NCBI GenBank assembly: GCA_013416795.1
Contig: RQSC01000062.1
Coordinates: 13,117 to 74,769, forward strand
Direction: 5' to 3'
Origin: Prasinococcaceae sp. CCMP 1430
Lineage: Eukaryota; Prasinodermophyta; Palmophyllophyceae; Prasinococcales; Prasinococcaceae
Length of the DNA: 61,653 bases
Shown: piece by piece, positions 12,701-24,065 of the stretch
How positions within the stretch are numbered: position 1 is the first letter of the stretch
Layout: each line of letters begins with the position of its first letter
The notes under the pieces: generated by a model
Told to the model about the DNA's origin: nothing
Seen by the model: the letters and a program-made list of their open reading frames with translations, nothing else
Databases searched by the model: none
Position numbers and translations under genes: made by a program

Positions 12701-15700
12701 TTGAAGTTGGCGCTCAGCGAGTAATTGTAGCTCGTTGCAGCCTGCAGGGACCTCACAGACTTCGTCGGGGGCGGTCGCGGAGCTGGGGTGCCGCGCATGA
12801 GCGGGTAGCCGTACCCCGGCAGGTCTTGGCTGGCCCACCATCTCTCTCCGAGGTCAAACAACGAGCGGATGACCCGGATGGCACTCAGCGGCACAGCCAC
12901 GTTGAGGTTGTCAACGGACAGTGAGTCGACCTGTGTGATCTGAAGCTCAGCGGGCACGTATGTGCGCGGGGCATCGTGAATCGGGTCCAGCTCGTCTTCG
13001 ATAGTGCCATGCTCTTCTTCGCCGTCCTCCTCGACCTCAAGGAGGCTTTCCTCATCGCTGTCGTGCTGGGCGCGCGCCGTTGCATAGCCTCCGAATTCCT
13101 GGTCGATCGTGCGGGCTGGGCTCGTCAGGGGGGGACTTCCAGGTGTCGACATGGCGGCATCAGCCGCTCCACGCCGCCGCCCACTCTTCGTGTCGATATA
13201 CGCCATCTTGTACTGTTGTTCGTAGATGACGGATGCAGGCTTGAGCAAGCGCACCCGGGAGCCCTTCTGTCTGACGCTGCCTGCGACATCATTGGCCAGT
13301 ACCTTGAACACGCACTCGCCGAAGCCACCGAAGCTATAGTTGATTGCAAAGCTGTTAGCAGTCAGCACGACACCCTCGTCCGCCTTGGCGCTGGGTTGCA
13401 CCGCGCATATGTCCTCGTGCCGGCCACCCTGCAGCGTCGGCCAGAACATGCGCATGAAGTCCGTGCACGAAAAGTTGAAGTACGTCCACGGCCGTGGCGT
13501 CGGCGGGTCCGTGGGCGGCTCCCGGGGCTGCCCCATCACGTACGAGCTGAACGTGCCCCCCAGCATCCAGAGCACCGGTGCGTCAAGGAAATACGGCCAG
13601 TACGTCTTGCAAGTGTGTGCGTTCAGGTGCATGACTGCATTCAGGCGCTTGCCAGTCATCACGTAGGTGAAGTTTGCGCCTGGCGTCTCGACTCGCGGAG
13701 ACTCAAAGATGATGGCAGCACTACTTTCCAGCGACTCCAGCTTCGTAAAGCACTCCCTCACGCCAGGTCGGAACCACGCCTCTGTCACCTGGCGTGGGAA
13801 GGATGCGCGCCCATGGTACGCGGGCGCGTACGCAGGGTCGTCGCTTCTGACCATCGGCGTCTGTCGGATCACGCCTGACCGTTCATCCCTGAGATCCCTG
13901 TCATTGATGACCACCGTATCGTCCAGCAGCACCAAGCGCTTCGTCGACACGGCGAGCTCCAGGAAATTGCAGCCGTCGCGTATCTGAGAGAAAGCGTATA
14001 CCTTGATCGATAGCTCTGCCCCCTCGAACTTGAAGGGGTACTGGGGCGGCGCCACGAGTGAGTCAATAAATGGCGAGCACTCGATTGCAGTATCGAGCAT
14101 CTGGCCGACGATGAGGCCGCGTACGAGCGGTAGCCGCAGGATGACATGCACCACAGGCGCAGTGCGCGCGCCGGTGTCAGCCTCGGGCGGGCTGCCAGGC
14201 GTTGCAAACGCCGACGAGGCCTGAAAGGCTTCGCCTGAAGCCGTGCCATACGCCGTGCTGTACGCGTCACTTTCGCTCACTCGGACGGCTTCGTCGGTGT
14301 CTGGGACACGAGCGGCCTCAGTTGCAGGCGACGGATGAATCTTGGTACGGAGCTCACTGCTCGCAGCGCCGGCACGCTCACGTGGCGCAGGGGATCCGAA
14401 TGCGTGCCAGTAGATGAGGGACATGAGCTGGTAAAACTGCCACTCTGCTATGTCAGCCTCCACCTCGGGTACGTCGATCACAACCTGTATGACACCACCG
14501 GGCAGGAGGAGGCCCAGCGTTGGGTTGATGGCGCGTATGCTCGTGGCAGCGAAACGCGCATCCCAGACGGACGCTGCCGAGTCTGCCCTCGACCGGGCGT
14601 GGCCCAGAGTCACGAGTGACGCCTGCGCGGCAAGCAGCGCACCCGGATAGCTCTCGAATGCTCCATCAGTCTCCGCACGAGACACGTCCACGTCGATGAG
14701 GAAGTCATGGAAAGAGAGGATGCACTCAGCGCCGGGTGGAGCCGGTACGATATCATCGCCGCAGACGAAGCACGGGACGTCCAGCAGCCGCACAGACAAC
14801 AGCCCGAAGTGTGCATGGGCCGTCACCGCGGCGACCGCTGTGGATGCAGCAGACGAAGTGGAGGTGTCCGTGGCCTCGTCGGCATCGCCCTGAGTGGCGC
14901 CTGAGGCAGCCGGCGATGTGCCGGTCGCGCGTCCACCACCGTCGGGGCGAGCCAACACAGGCAGCTTTGCCAGGGGAAGCAAGGCATTACGCGCCTCCTC
15001 AATGTCGCGGGCGATGTTCGAGATCAGACTGGTGTCCATCACGAAGCAAAAGTCTTCGCACTCGCTGGCGATGTCGACCACGCCCTTGGAGATGGAGGAG
15101 ACGTCCACGTCGACACTGCACTTGCCGGGCTGGCCATCCGATTGGCGAAGCGTAGAGCTAACTTGAGGAGGCGGACGCGGTCGGTCCACGTCGTCAGCGT
15201 CCTGCACCCCTCCAGCGGAAGCTTCAGCACTGCAGAAGTCGTCCAGTGTGAAGTTTGTTACCTGCAGGTGAATCGACACGTCATCTGCAAGCTTTTGGGA
15301 CACCACGGCAGCCAGCGCGAAATCGACCATCGCTAGAGGGTCACGACCCCCATCCAGCAGCCCCGCTTCTATCCTCTTGAGGTCGATGGTCATGCTGTGA
15401 AGCACTGGTGCACTTTCATTGCCGAGCACGCCGAGACCGCCATCCGCCTGGACGGGGACGCCGTCGGACCGGCTGCCGCCCTGCAAGGCAGCGCGTCCGT
15501 CTCCTGCGATCTGTGCTTCTGAGGAGTCAGACGACCCATCCAGGACCACGCAGAGCGCGTCTGTCACATCTGCGTTGCTGCAGTATTGATTGAGCGCCTT
15601 CTCGACGACGGTGGGGCTGAACAGCGCGCGCATCGCCGCCACGCGCACAGCCACGCGATACGGCGCACGATGCCCGCTGCGGCCTTTCCATGCCGCCAAC

Positions 15701-18700
15701 GAGAGGAATGGTTGAGGCTCCTTCTCGCGGACCCGTGAGGTGAAGTGACCCCCGCGCGTAATCTGTGTGTAGTCTCCACCGTCTCCAGCAGCTTGACGAT
15801 CACCGAAGCCCTTCTCGGAGCCGAAGAGCACGCAGTGTGCAGGCACACTGAACCCCGCCGGCACGTCTGGCTCGGGTCCCGCCAGGAACGAATCTGTCTC
15901 CAGATCTGCCGCGCATGATTCGCGCACCACGGCCTGTGCGGCCATCCGCGCCCGTCCCCACATGCTGCGTCTCGCGGCGTCTTCGTCCACAACGGCAAGT
16001 GCCCGCACGCGGACGTCTGCCTCCAGTGCGTTCGCCTTGCTCGCAGTGGTGACGCACGCCGCAACATCTTGCGTGAGAAATGTGACCAGCGCCAAGTTAT
16101 CCGTGGAGTGCAATGCACTGACAGAAGTGCATGCAACCTCGAAGGATACTGCCGTCGGCAAGGCCGCCGCCACGACACTGAGCTGCTGCTCATTTGTCGC
16201 TCTACTCGTGTCCGTTGCCGCTGTGCGCAGCCGCGTTGCAGCGTTCCCAGCGGCGGCCGCTTGAACTGTCGCAACCGCCTTGTCCGCCGCGTCCTTGAAG
16301 GGCTTGAGAAGGAGGAGGGTCCCCGCCACAGTTTGCGGCCGCAGATGCACTTCAACGTTTGGCATGCGCACCACCAGCGCACGAGAGACAATTGGATGCT
16401 GCCCAGGACGCACGGCGACTGCCATCGTATTCTGGGCGAACCCAGCGTCGATGATACAAGGCATGAGCAACGGGATCTCCACAAGCTCGCAACCACGTCC
16501 CCCTCCTGGGCTGCGGGTGGGCGCAAAGGGCCTCGCACCCCCGATGGCCTGCTGTCGGCGGCGTCCAGCAAAAAGCGGTGACGAAATCGCGGGACTCTTG
16601 GACTCCTCGTGGGCGAAGACATCAGGTGGGTGCGATGCCATATGAAGGGTAATGGAGAAGCCCGCGCGCACGCGATAAATTTGCCACGGGTGGTCGTCTG
16701 ACGAAGGGCTAGAGGTTTCGTCGATCTCCAACACAACAGGGAGGGCAACCGCCGAAAAGCCCTCGAAAGCAGGAAGCAGGACAAGGCCTGCGTCGTCGCT
16801 GACAGTCGTAGACACATCGCTGGCCGCGTCGCCGTTGAGGTCACCAGCCATCCCGGACGAGCACAGAAGGCTCCTGGCAGCGAGCCCGCGCCCTCCACGA
16901 AAGGCGCACGCGGACGCACACAGGTGCACTGAAGGCGAAGCAGGGGCGGGCTTTTCTGCCGCATAGCCTTTCTTTCCTCCATCTTCTGGAGTGCTGCCCG
17001 CCTCGTCGGCAGCGCTGTCGAGGATGCCTTCTACGACGAGTTCTGCTCCGCCGAGTCGCACGTCGATTGCAGTCTCGGGAAGCACGGGCTCGGAGAAGCC
17101 CGCCAGCCGGTCAGGGTCGCCTGGGCGCAGTCTGGCGATGAGATTCGGAAAAGCATAACCTACCTCGTCATCGCCCAGAGTGACAATGGTGGCAAGCACG
17201 CGGTGATCTGTCGGCTCACTCACTGCCGTATAGGCCGCATCGCCTGGGGCGGCTCTCCTCCCTGCATCTGATGTCATCGCGGGTGCGTCGCCACCGAAGC
17301 TCCCGACAATGTCTCGTCGCGACTGCGTGAGCCCGCGACCACGGCCGGCGCGCATGGCAGCCAGCATTTCCCGCCACGAGGCACCGACTGGCGAGTCGAA
17401 AGGCGGCGCAATCGCCACGCTCGCCTGACCGGCCACGGATCCAAGCTCGCCAGCCTGCCCGAAGGCGCGGGGCGTCAGGTGCGCGTGCATCGGCGCGAGC
17501 TCGACGGTCAGATGAGAACTAGTCCTGCTCGAGTGCATGGAGACAAAAAGGAAGCGCTCGCGCATCGCACGAGGCGTGGTTGGCGTCGAGCCGCGCCGTG
17601 GTGCCATGCGCGCCGCACGGCCGCCGCCAACGTGCGCCCAGTCGATGAGAGTATCCCGCTCGAACATGGCGACCGCCGAACGCACGTGGTGGTGCATGCA
17701 AGCGGTGTCCCCCGCCTCCATCAGCGTGTTGGGCTCGCCCACAGGGATGGCAGCATCACCGCGGTGCATCTGTGAAACGCGGCGTTGCTCCAGGCGCAGA
17801 CACCCAACAGCAGCAACGCCTTTGTGCACAAAACCATCCATCCGGCCGACCTCCCAACGTAGACCGAGCCCGCCCAGCGTCAAAACGAGGGCAGAGTTTG
17901 TCCGGCCTTGGCGCCACGCATTCATCGCAGCACGCAGGGGCCTATTCGCATCGCCCAGCCCGTGCACGGCGACATCGGTGGCGTTTGTGAAAAGGTGCAC
18001 GTCAACCCGAGCGCACTCGATGGCCACATGCACGAGGGCCCCTGCAGCCTCGTCGGCTTCTCGATACCATTCGACCGCCTTGGTGGCCTGGCCGGCGCGC
18101 CCATGTGCCATCGCACGCGTGAAATCTTTCGCCATGACGTTTCCCGCGTGCGCGCGCCTCCCCAAGCGCGTCGCGAATCTGGATACCAGCCAGTCGAGCC
18201 TCCGGCGAGAGGCGCGTTCGCGTCGATCCAAGGCCAAGCAACGAAGGATGATCACCTCCTCCAAGGAGTAAACAGGTCCGTTCCACAAGAAGCAGTCCCA
18301 TCCCAACTTTCCCCGGTCAAGCTGGCGCAGGTACTCGGCCATGTACTCCTCTTGGTCGGTGAGAGGGAGCAGATCGCTCGCACGGGATGGCGAACGACCC
18401 TCCCTGCGGTACCTCGCCAGAAGCGTCTCCATCGCGGAGTCGATCGTTCGAGTGGCTCGCGCAATCAGGGATGTAGAGCGCCCCCACGAGCCATCGGGCG
18501 TGCGTCCGAGCAAGCGGACAAGTCGCGCTTCCAGCCTTGCCTGGCACGCCTCTTGGCGCACCGCCCGAATCGCCATCTGCGCCGCCCAGCGCCACCATTC
18601 CGCCGGGCGCTCGAGCACACTCCTCTTCGGGCGCAGCGCTTTGACCTTGACGGCGAAGTCGGTGACGGAGTAGTACGAGAGCACTCCCATGAGAACGAGA

Positions 18701-20003
18701 AGCTTGGTGCTTGTGATGGTCACCTTTGCGGCCTGCAAACTCGCAGCGATGGCCACCTCTGGCGGCTTGATCTCGCGGCCCTGGCCTTCCCACGTACTGG
18801 AATTGTACGCGGCAAACAGGTCATCGATGCTGCGCCCGGCACGCGCGCTCGCAAAGCGTGCATCGATAGCACCCTTCCAGCGGTGGAGGATGCGGTCGCC
18901 GATCTCGAATGGGCTGGTCCTATCGGATTGCACGCCCATGCGCGACGCCAGAACGACGCCCTCGAATGCGAAACGCTTGAAGCAGCTCACGTTGGCAGCG
19001 GAGTGCGTTCCCTTCAATCGCTCACGCGCGGGTCCAGCCGGCGCGTCGAGCTCATCGACGTCCCTCAGCCGCACCATGTCAGCGGATAACAAAATCTGCT
19101 CCTCTGTGAGCCCACCTGTGCGCTCCCGAGCCGTCGGGGTGACCTCGTGCACGTAGAGCACGGTGCTGTCCTCGAGCACCACGTCCAGCGGCCCCAGAGC
19201 GCGCGCAGCCATGCGCACGACTTCACGCTGCCGTTCAATAGGCCCTGCCGAAGCGTCTCCCACGAGGCTCATGTCCAGAAAGGCGAGCGCGTCGGCGCGC
19301 GAGGAGTCGAAGCCCGCGCAGCCAGCACAAAAGTCCGCTGAAGGGCGCAGGACAAGCCGCGCCCCGACTGTGCGCACTCGGGCACGCCGAACCGCAGCGC
19401 GGAGCTTCAACGGCTGCAGTTGCACGGCCACATCCGCGCGAAGCTCACGTGCGTAAACCTCAGCAAGCTCGATCGGCCCGAGCACCACGGCGGCCATCGG
19501 CTTCCGCGCGGCCTCGAGCGCGGCAACGCCACGCAACACGACCTCGGCGCGCAGCACAGGCCCTCCGCGTGCAAGCGGGCGCACTTGCACGATGATGGCA
19601 CGGGCAATAGTGTCGCGTGCAGTCGCGGCGGCGGCGCAGCGCGAACGTCCATGTCAGCGGCGCTGTCTTCTCCCTGGGGGTGGGATGGTGGGTACCAAGG
19701 CCCAGACGCACGTCTACGCTGCGCTTCATTGGGCAAAGTCTGCATACGCGCGCGCCTACCATTGAAGCGCAGAGACACGCTAGCACCACCAGACTCCTCC
19801 TCGAGCCCGAAGGCGCGCAGGAGAAGTCCAATGCCATATGAAAGTGCCTGCCCGCCATACGCCCACAGCGCGGCGCAAGCCAGGGCCGCAATCGTCAGAG
19901 CCCACACCAACTTGGCGCATGGGAGCGAGCTCGGCGTCACGAAGGTCACAGCGCCAGCGAAGGTGTCGGACACGACCGGCACAACGCCCGGTGGCTGCAG
20001 CAT
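3710..20003 (-). CDS. VPS13: Giant VPS13-family bridge-like lipid transfer protein
   Basis: Four exons read right to left: 20003-19760, 19583-12664, 12622-10033 and 9900-3710. The phases agree (1, 0, 1) and the sum is 15,945 nt, about 5,314 aa. VPS13 proteins form a hydrophobic groove that moves phospholipids between membranes at contact sites. Family signs: the block ending in LEPVLEPWRCELL in exon 3, the VGTGGVVRLVY start of the adaptor-binding (SHR-BD) region across the exon 3/4 junction, two C2-like domains (roughly residues 4195-4295 and 4475-4585), a VPS13-C helical region rich in Gly/Ala, and a PH-like C-terminus (about 5135-5270) beginning near the block with REHHRTDF. A Ser/Arg-rich disordered segment and a short coiled coil separate the SHR-BD region from the C2 domains. 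Odd points: a hydrophobic segment at residues 31-49, where VPS13 normally starts directly with chorein sequence; length well above the usual 3,000-4,000 aa; and a second intron of only 41 nt. BLTP1/BLTP2-type anchoring is an alternative view of the N-terminus, but the C-terminal modules are VPS13. Confidence 0.85.
3804..3829 (+). repeat. (GCC)n microsatellite coding poly-Ala
   Basis: A GCC/CGG triplet run inside the last exon of the VPS13-like gene encodes an alanine tract near the C-terminus, after the PH-like domain. It lies in a low-complexity tail, so length variation would probably be tolerated. Confidence 0.85.
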
Positions 20004-20779
20004 CGTCGCTGACCGGAGCGGCGCGGCGGTCCGAGCACAGCCCGCGTGCCGCGCTCGCCCCGCCGCGCGCCCGCCCACAACACGTCAGAGATCCCGATGC
20101 GCTTCGAGCCGGACCGACCCGGCGCGCACGGTACACCCGCTCCGGCGGCCGGCTGTACGCGTGGAAAAGGGGAGGGGGGGTGGGTGGGCAGGAGCGCCGC
20201 GCGCGCCCGCGCTATGTGGCTCGCCCGCGCGCCAGCTGCTACCGCTCCCGAGGGCGCGCGCGCCCCGCGCGCCAACATCCCGCGCGAGACAGCGACGCGT
20301 GACGCCACCCAACAAAATCAACCACGGGCGACTCTTGATCGAAATGCACGTGCCACATGGCAACATGCCTGTGGCCGAGCAGTTGCAGAGTGCCCTGAAA
20401 ATGAAAATGGCATTCAGACATTGATTGACACGGCGGATTGGCATTGGTGTCAGCCGGCGGGTGCTCATCAGACCACCCCCACTTTCAGGCGGCCCAGCGC
20501 CAGCCAGCCAGCCGCGGCTGTTGCGTGTTGGCTGTTGGAGCAGGCGCGCTGCGCTGCGCCCTGCACGAAAGCGAAGCTGAAAAACACGTCGTCTTTGGCG
20601 GTGTGCCTGTGCCCCTCGTTCATTTCCTCCGCGTTAAGGGCGGTGAAGGGCCCGTCCATCCACCCGGGAACGCCGGGGCGCGCCGGGGCGCGCCCGGCGA
20701 ATTTTGCGGCCGCGCGCACACGGCGGCGCCACAACCGGCGCGGCTGGCGGCCGCATAGGCGAGCTTTGGGGGCGCAGCC
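20004..20779. promoter_or_regulatory. Divergent intergenic region between VPS13-like and CYP710 genes
   Basis: This 776-bp region separates two head-to-head genes and should hold both promoters. The left part is very GC-rich. Around 20320-20460 the base composition drops and a short plus-strand frame ends in MHVPHGNMPVAEQ-like sequence, but nothing ties it to a gene. No TATA box or RNA gene is evident. Confidence 0.4.
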
Positions 20780-22534
20780 ATGGCGGGATCGCCATGGGAC
20801 ATCGGCCGGGCACTGCAGCGCCGCTGTCGTCCGAAGTTGACGTTGGCTGCTTGGGCAGCGCTCGCTGGAGCGCTGCTTGCGGCGATCGTCGCCTGCGCGG
20901 CCGCTCTGTCCGAGCAGGCGCCCCCCATCAACGGCACGCTATTCGACGGGAACAATGCCGCCGTGGACGTGGTGACCACGGGCACCCGCACTGCGGGCGC
21001 ACTCCTTGCCGCGGCCGCGCTGTGGTCGATGGGGAGCGCCGTCCGCCGCAGGCGCGAGGCTGCGGCGACGTTGCCTGGCGACCGTGCCACGTCGGCTGGC
21101 GCGTTCGCGCTGGGCATTAAGGCGCTGACCGAGATGGTCAAGGACCCGGACGCATTCTGGGAGCGCCAGCGCGAGCTTGCCTTCTCCACGCCCGCCGGTC
21201 TGAGCTGGAATGTGCTCACCGGCGCTCTGTGCTTGTTCGCCTCCAACGCAGAGGTGATCACGGAGGTGCTCAAGCGCAGCAACGGCAAGGACTTCAAGAT
21301 GGTCCTGCACCCGAACGCCAACATTATCCTGGGAAAGCAGAACATTGCGTTCATGCACGGCGCCGCGCACAAGGCGCTGCGCGCGTCATTCCTGCCCCTC
21401 TTCACAAAGCGCGCCCTGGGGATGTACCTGCCGCTCCAGCAGCGCGTCATCGAGCGCCACCTGAGCCGCTGGGTGGAGCTGTCCTCCGAGAGGGCCTCGG
21501 CGGCCGGCGCGAAAGTCGGCCGTGGCGGCGGCGCCGATGGCGGCGACGAGCTCTACATTGAGGCGCGCGAGTTGTGCAGGGACATGAATCTTGAGACCAG
21601 CCAGCGGGTCTTCCTCGGACCGCGCCTCGCCGCGGCTGACGTCGAGGGCTTCAACGTGGCCTACTTTCGCATGGTCGAGGCCTTCCTCTCCCTCCCCCTT
21701 TTCTTTCCCGGAACGGCACTCTGGCGCGGCTGGCGCGGCCGACACCACGTGCTGGCTGTGCTGCGCAAGTGCGCGCGCGCGGCCTTCGAGGCGCACGGCC
21801 GCGGAGAGCAGCCAGAGTGCCTGTTGGATCTTTGGGTCGCGCGCGTGGTCGCCGACATGGATGAGGCGCGCGCCGAAGGCCGCGCCGCACCCGGCTATGC
21901 CAACGTGGACGCCGTGGCCGACAGCTGCATGGACTTTCTGTTCGCGAGCCAGGACGCGAGTACCGCGAGTCTCACTTGGGCCGTCGCGCACGTGGCCGAC
22001 AAGCCCGACATGGCTGAGCGAGTGCGCGCGGAGGCGACGACGCTCCTAGCGGACGGCAAGGAGCTCACGTACGAGGGCGTGGCGTCGCTCGCGTACACTT
22101 GGTGCGTGGTGAAGGAGATCTTGCGTTTCCGCCCGCCTGCAACCATGGTGCCGCAGGTCTCCTCCGAGGACGTCAAGCTGAAAACAGCCAGCGCAGGAGG
22201 TTTCGTGATTCGCAAGGGCACGCTGGTGATGCCGTCCATCTACGCTGCCAGCAAGCAAGGCTTCACCAACCCGGAGATCTTCGACCCCGACCGCATGGGA
22301 CCCGAGCGCCGCGAGGACCTCGAGTTCAAGAGCAACTTCGTCCCCTTCGGAGTGGGGCCGCACATGTGTGTGGGATATCAGTACGCAATGCAGCAACTCG
22401 TGGTGTTCGTGGCAATGCTCTGCGTCAAGACGGACATCAGCCGGCGCCGCACGCCGCGCTCGGACGATGTTCTGTACTACCCGACGATATACCCATGGGA
22501 TTGCCTTACGACCTTCTCCTCGAGGGAGCCGTAG
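20780..22534 (+). CDS. CYP710: Cytochrome P450, sterol C22-desaturase (CYP710/CYP61 type)
   Basis: Intronless, 584 aa, ATG at 20780 in good context. The enzyme introduces the C22 double bond into the sterol side chain (ergosterol- or stigmasterol-type sterols) at the ER, using a P450 reductase. Visible features: an N-terminal hydrophobic anchor (about residues 21-43), the I-helix block FLFASQDASTASLTW, which is the characteristic Gln-Asp version seen in CYP710/CYP61 instead of the usual AGxDTT, the ExxR motif in KEILRFRP, and the haem loop FGVGPHMCVG with its Cys ligand. The C-terminal block DVLYYPTIYPWD also fits this subfamily. It is longer than plant CYP710 (about 500 aa) because of the N-terminal extension with a possible second hydrophobic stretch. 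The 3' flank shows no obvious AATAAA close to the stop. Confidence 0.9.
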   Translation: MAGSPWDIGRALQRRCRPKLTLAAWAALAGALLAAIVACAAALSEQAPPINGTLFDGNNAAVDVVTTGTRTAGALLAAAALWSMGSAVRRRREAAATLPGDRATSAGAFALGIKALTEMVKDPDAFWERQRELAFSTPAGLSWNVLTGALCLFASNAEVITEVLKRSNGKDFKMVLHPNANIILGKQNIAFMHGAAHKALRASFLPLFTKRALGMYLPLQQRVIERHLSRWVELSSERASAAGAKVGRGGGADGGDELYIEARELCRDMNLETSQRVFLGPRLAAADVEGFNVAYFRMVEAFLSLPLFFPGTALWRGWRGRHHVLAVLRKCARAAFEAHGRGEQPECLLDLWVARVVADMDEARAEGRAAPGYANVDAVADSCMDFLFASQDASTASLTWAVAHVADKPDMAERVRAEATTLLADGKELTYEGVASLAYTWCVVKEILRFRPPATMVPQVSSEDVKLKTASAGGFVIRKGTLVMPSIYAASKQGFTNPEIFDPDRMGPERREDLEFKSNFVPFGVGPHMCVGYQYAMQQLVVFVAMLCVKTDISRRRTPRSDDVLYYPTIYPWDCLTTFSSREP

Positions 22535-23417
22535 CTCTTGGACCTGCTGGCAGCATCCCGCAGCATGCTTGGCAGCAGCGCGCACCATCATTGTAGTTGT
22601 TAGCGCCGAGATATAAGATATGAGGCAGCACAAGCAAGCATGTGCGTCGCTACACGCCTCCGTGGACGGCCGACGCCGCGGACTGCCCGCTGCGGGCCGG
22701 TGTGCGGCAGCTTTGCCAATCTCTTCGGCGAAGCGCAGCGCTCACCCGTTTGCAAGGACAAGGTGCACTCGTGTCTCGGGCGGCGCATGCTTCTCTTCCC
22801 GCCAAGTCCCGAGCCGTTGTCCTCCTTTTTTTTTTTTTTAAATCATCGTGACGCAGCACCCTTCATGTGCCATATCTGTCGCGCTGGCACGATAGTCTCG
22901 CGCGGATAGGCGCACCCGCGCGCTGTGAGCGGTTTTTTTTCCCCGCAGAAGAGACGGACCCCACTTGAGGCAACCGCGTTTTTACACGTCAAAATACAAT
23001 GTTTTGGCAATTCCCAATGCGCTTTTTGTACGGGGCGCTGCCAAATCGTTTCCGCCTTTTTGGCGGGGTGGGCGTGTGTGGCACCACAGAGCGCGCGCGC
23101 GCGCGCGCTCTCGGGGCGCGCGGGGTGTTCCCCGCGCAGCGCGGGGAGGCGGTCCCAGGGGAAGGCGGAGGTGTGGCAAGGGGGAGGTTCGCGCGCGGCG
23201 CGAGAGATGGCGGCGGCCGCGTCGGCGGCCGCGTCGCGCGCGGCGCGCAGTGGAGGAACACACACACATCCCAACCCAACTCAGCCCTCCAGCGCGCGCG
23301 CGTGCGCGCCGCTCGCTCTCGCTGCGCACTCCCCGCACGCCACCCACCCACCCACCCACCGACGCGCAATCACCGTCTGACGCGCGGTGCGGCCGCTGAA
23401 CGCGTCGACCAACGAAG
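22535..23417. other. Intergenic region with simple repeats
   Basis: About 880 bp without a supported gene. It holds a T run at 22828-22839, a second T run near 22933, an alternating GC tract near 23091-23108, a GGCGGCCGCGTC duplication near 23213-23235 and a CACC repeat near 23341-23360. It is the 3' flank of the P450 gene and presumably the promoter of the small gene that follows. Open frames here are low-complexity and differ in all frames. Confidence 0.5.
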
Positions 23418-23986
23418 CTCCCGCCCAATTCGAGCGATGAGGAGGAGGACGAGGCCCCCGTGCGCCGCAACGTGGGCATGCTGCCGCCAAACAGCAGCGA
23501 CGAGGAGGACGAGGCGTCGCAGGCGCGCCGCGGCGCGGCGCGCCTCCCGTGGCGGTGCCGGTGCAGCACAGCGCCACGTTCATGGTGGCCCGCCGACGCG
23601 GCGAGGTCGACGAGGACGGAGAGGGCGCGGCTTCGCCCACGTCCTTCGTCGACGCGGCGGGCAGTGGTGGCGAAAGGGCGAAGCGCGGCACAGATGACGA
23701 CGGCGGACCACTCAGCCAGGCGGCGCTCCGCTCGCTGGACTCCACGCTGGATTCAGTGGAGACGCGGGGGCCCTCGCGCGCGGAAGAGCTCGCGGCCGAA
23801 GCTGCGTGGAACGCCGGGGAAAAGGCGCGAGAGTTCGTCTCGGACCCGGACGTGCAGGACGCAGCGAAGACGGTCGCCGCTGGGGCCGCCAAGGCGGCCG
23901 CGTGGGGGGCGAAGGAGGGCGGGAAGCTGGCCTTTCGAGCCGCGACCTTTGCCGCGAAGCAGGCAGCCAAGAAGGATGGCAAGTGA
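23418..23986 (+). CDS. Small orphan protein with acidic duplicated N-terminus (start unresolved)
   Basis: The secure part is 23582-23986: ATG at 23582 gives 134 aa. A preceding block at about 23418-23520 in another frame encodes a repeated acidic motif, LPPNSSDEEEDEA then MLPPNSSDEEDEAS, after a plausible acceptor (ACGAAG). The two blocks probably join by an intron or a different start that I could not place. The downstream product has a polar first half with an acidic stretch, then Ala/Lys-rich helix-forming sequence ending in AKQAAKKDGK. No membrane segment, enzyme motif or known domain is visible. The gene is convergent with the SecA gene, whose stop is about 80 bp away. Function unknown. 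Confidence 0.45.
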
Positions 23987-24065
23987 GTTGCGCAAGTGAG
24001 TTGCGACTGCGCGCAGCATGCCGCGATGCGCACGCCGTCCTTGCCCCTTCGCTTGTAAGAATTTT

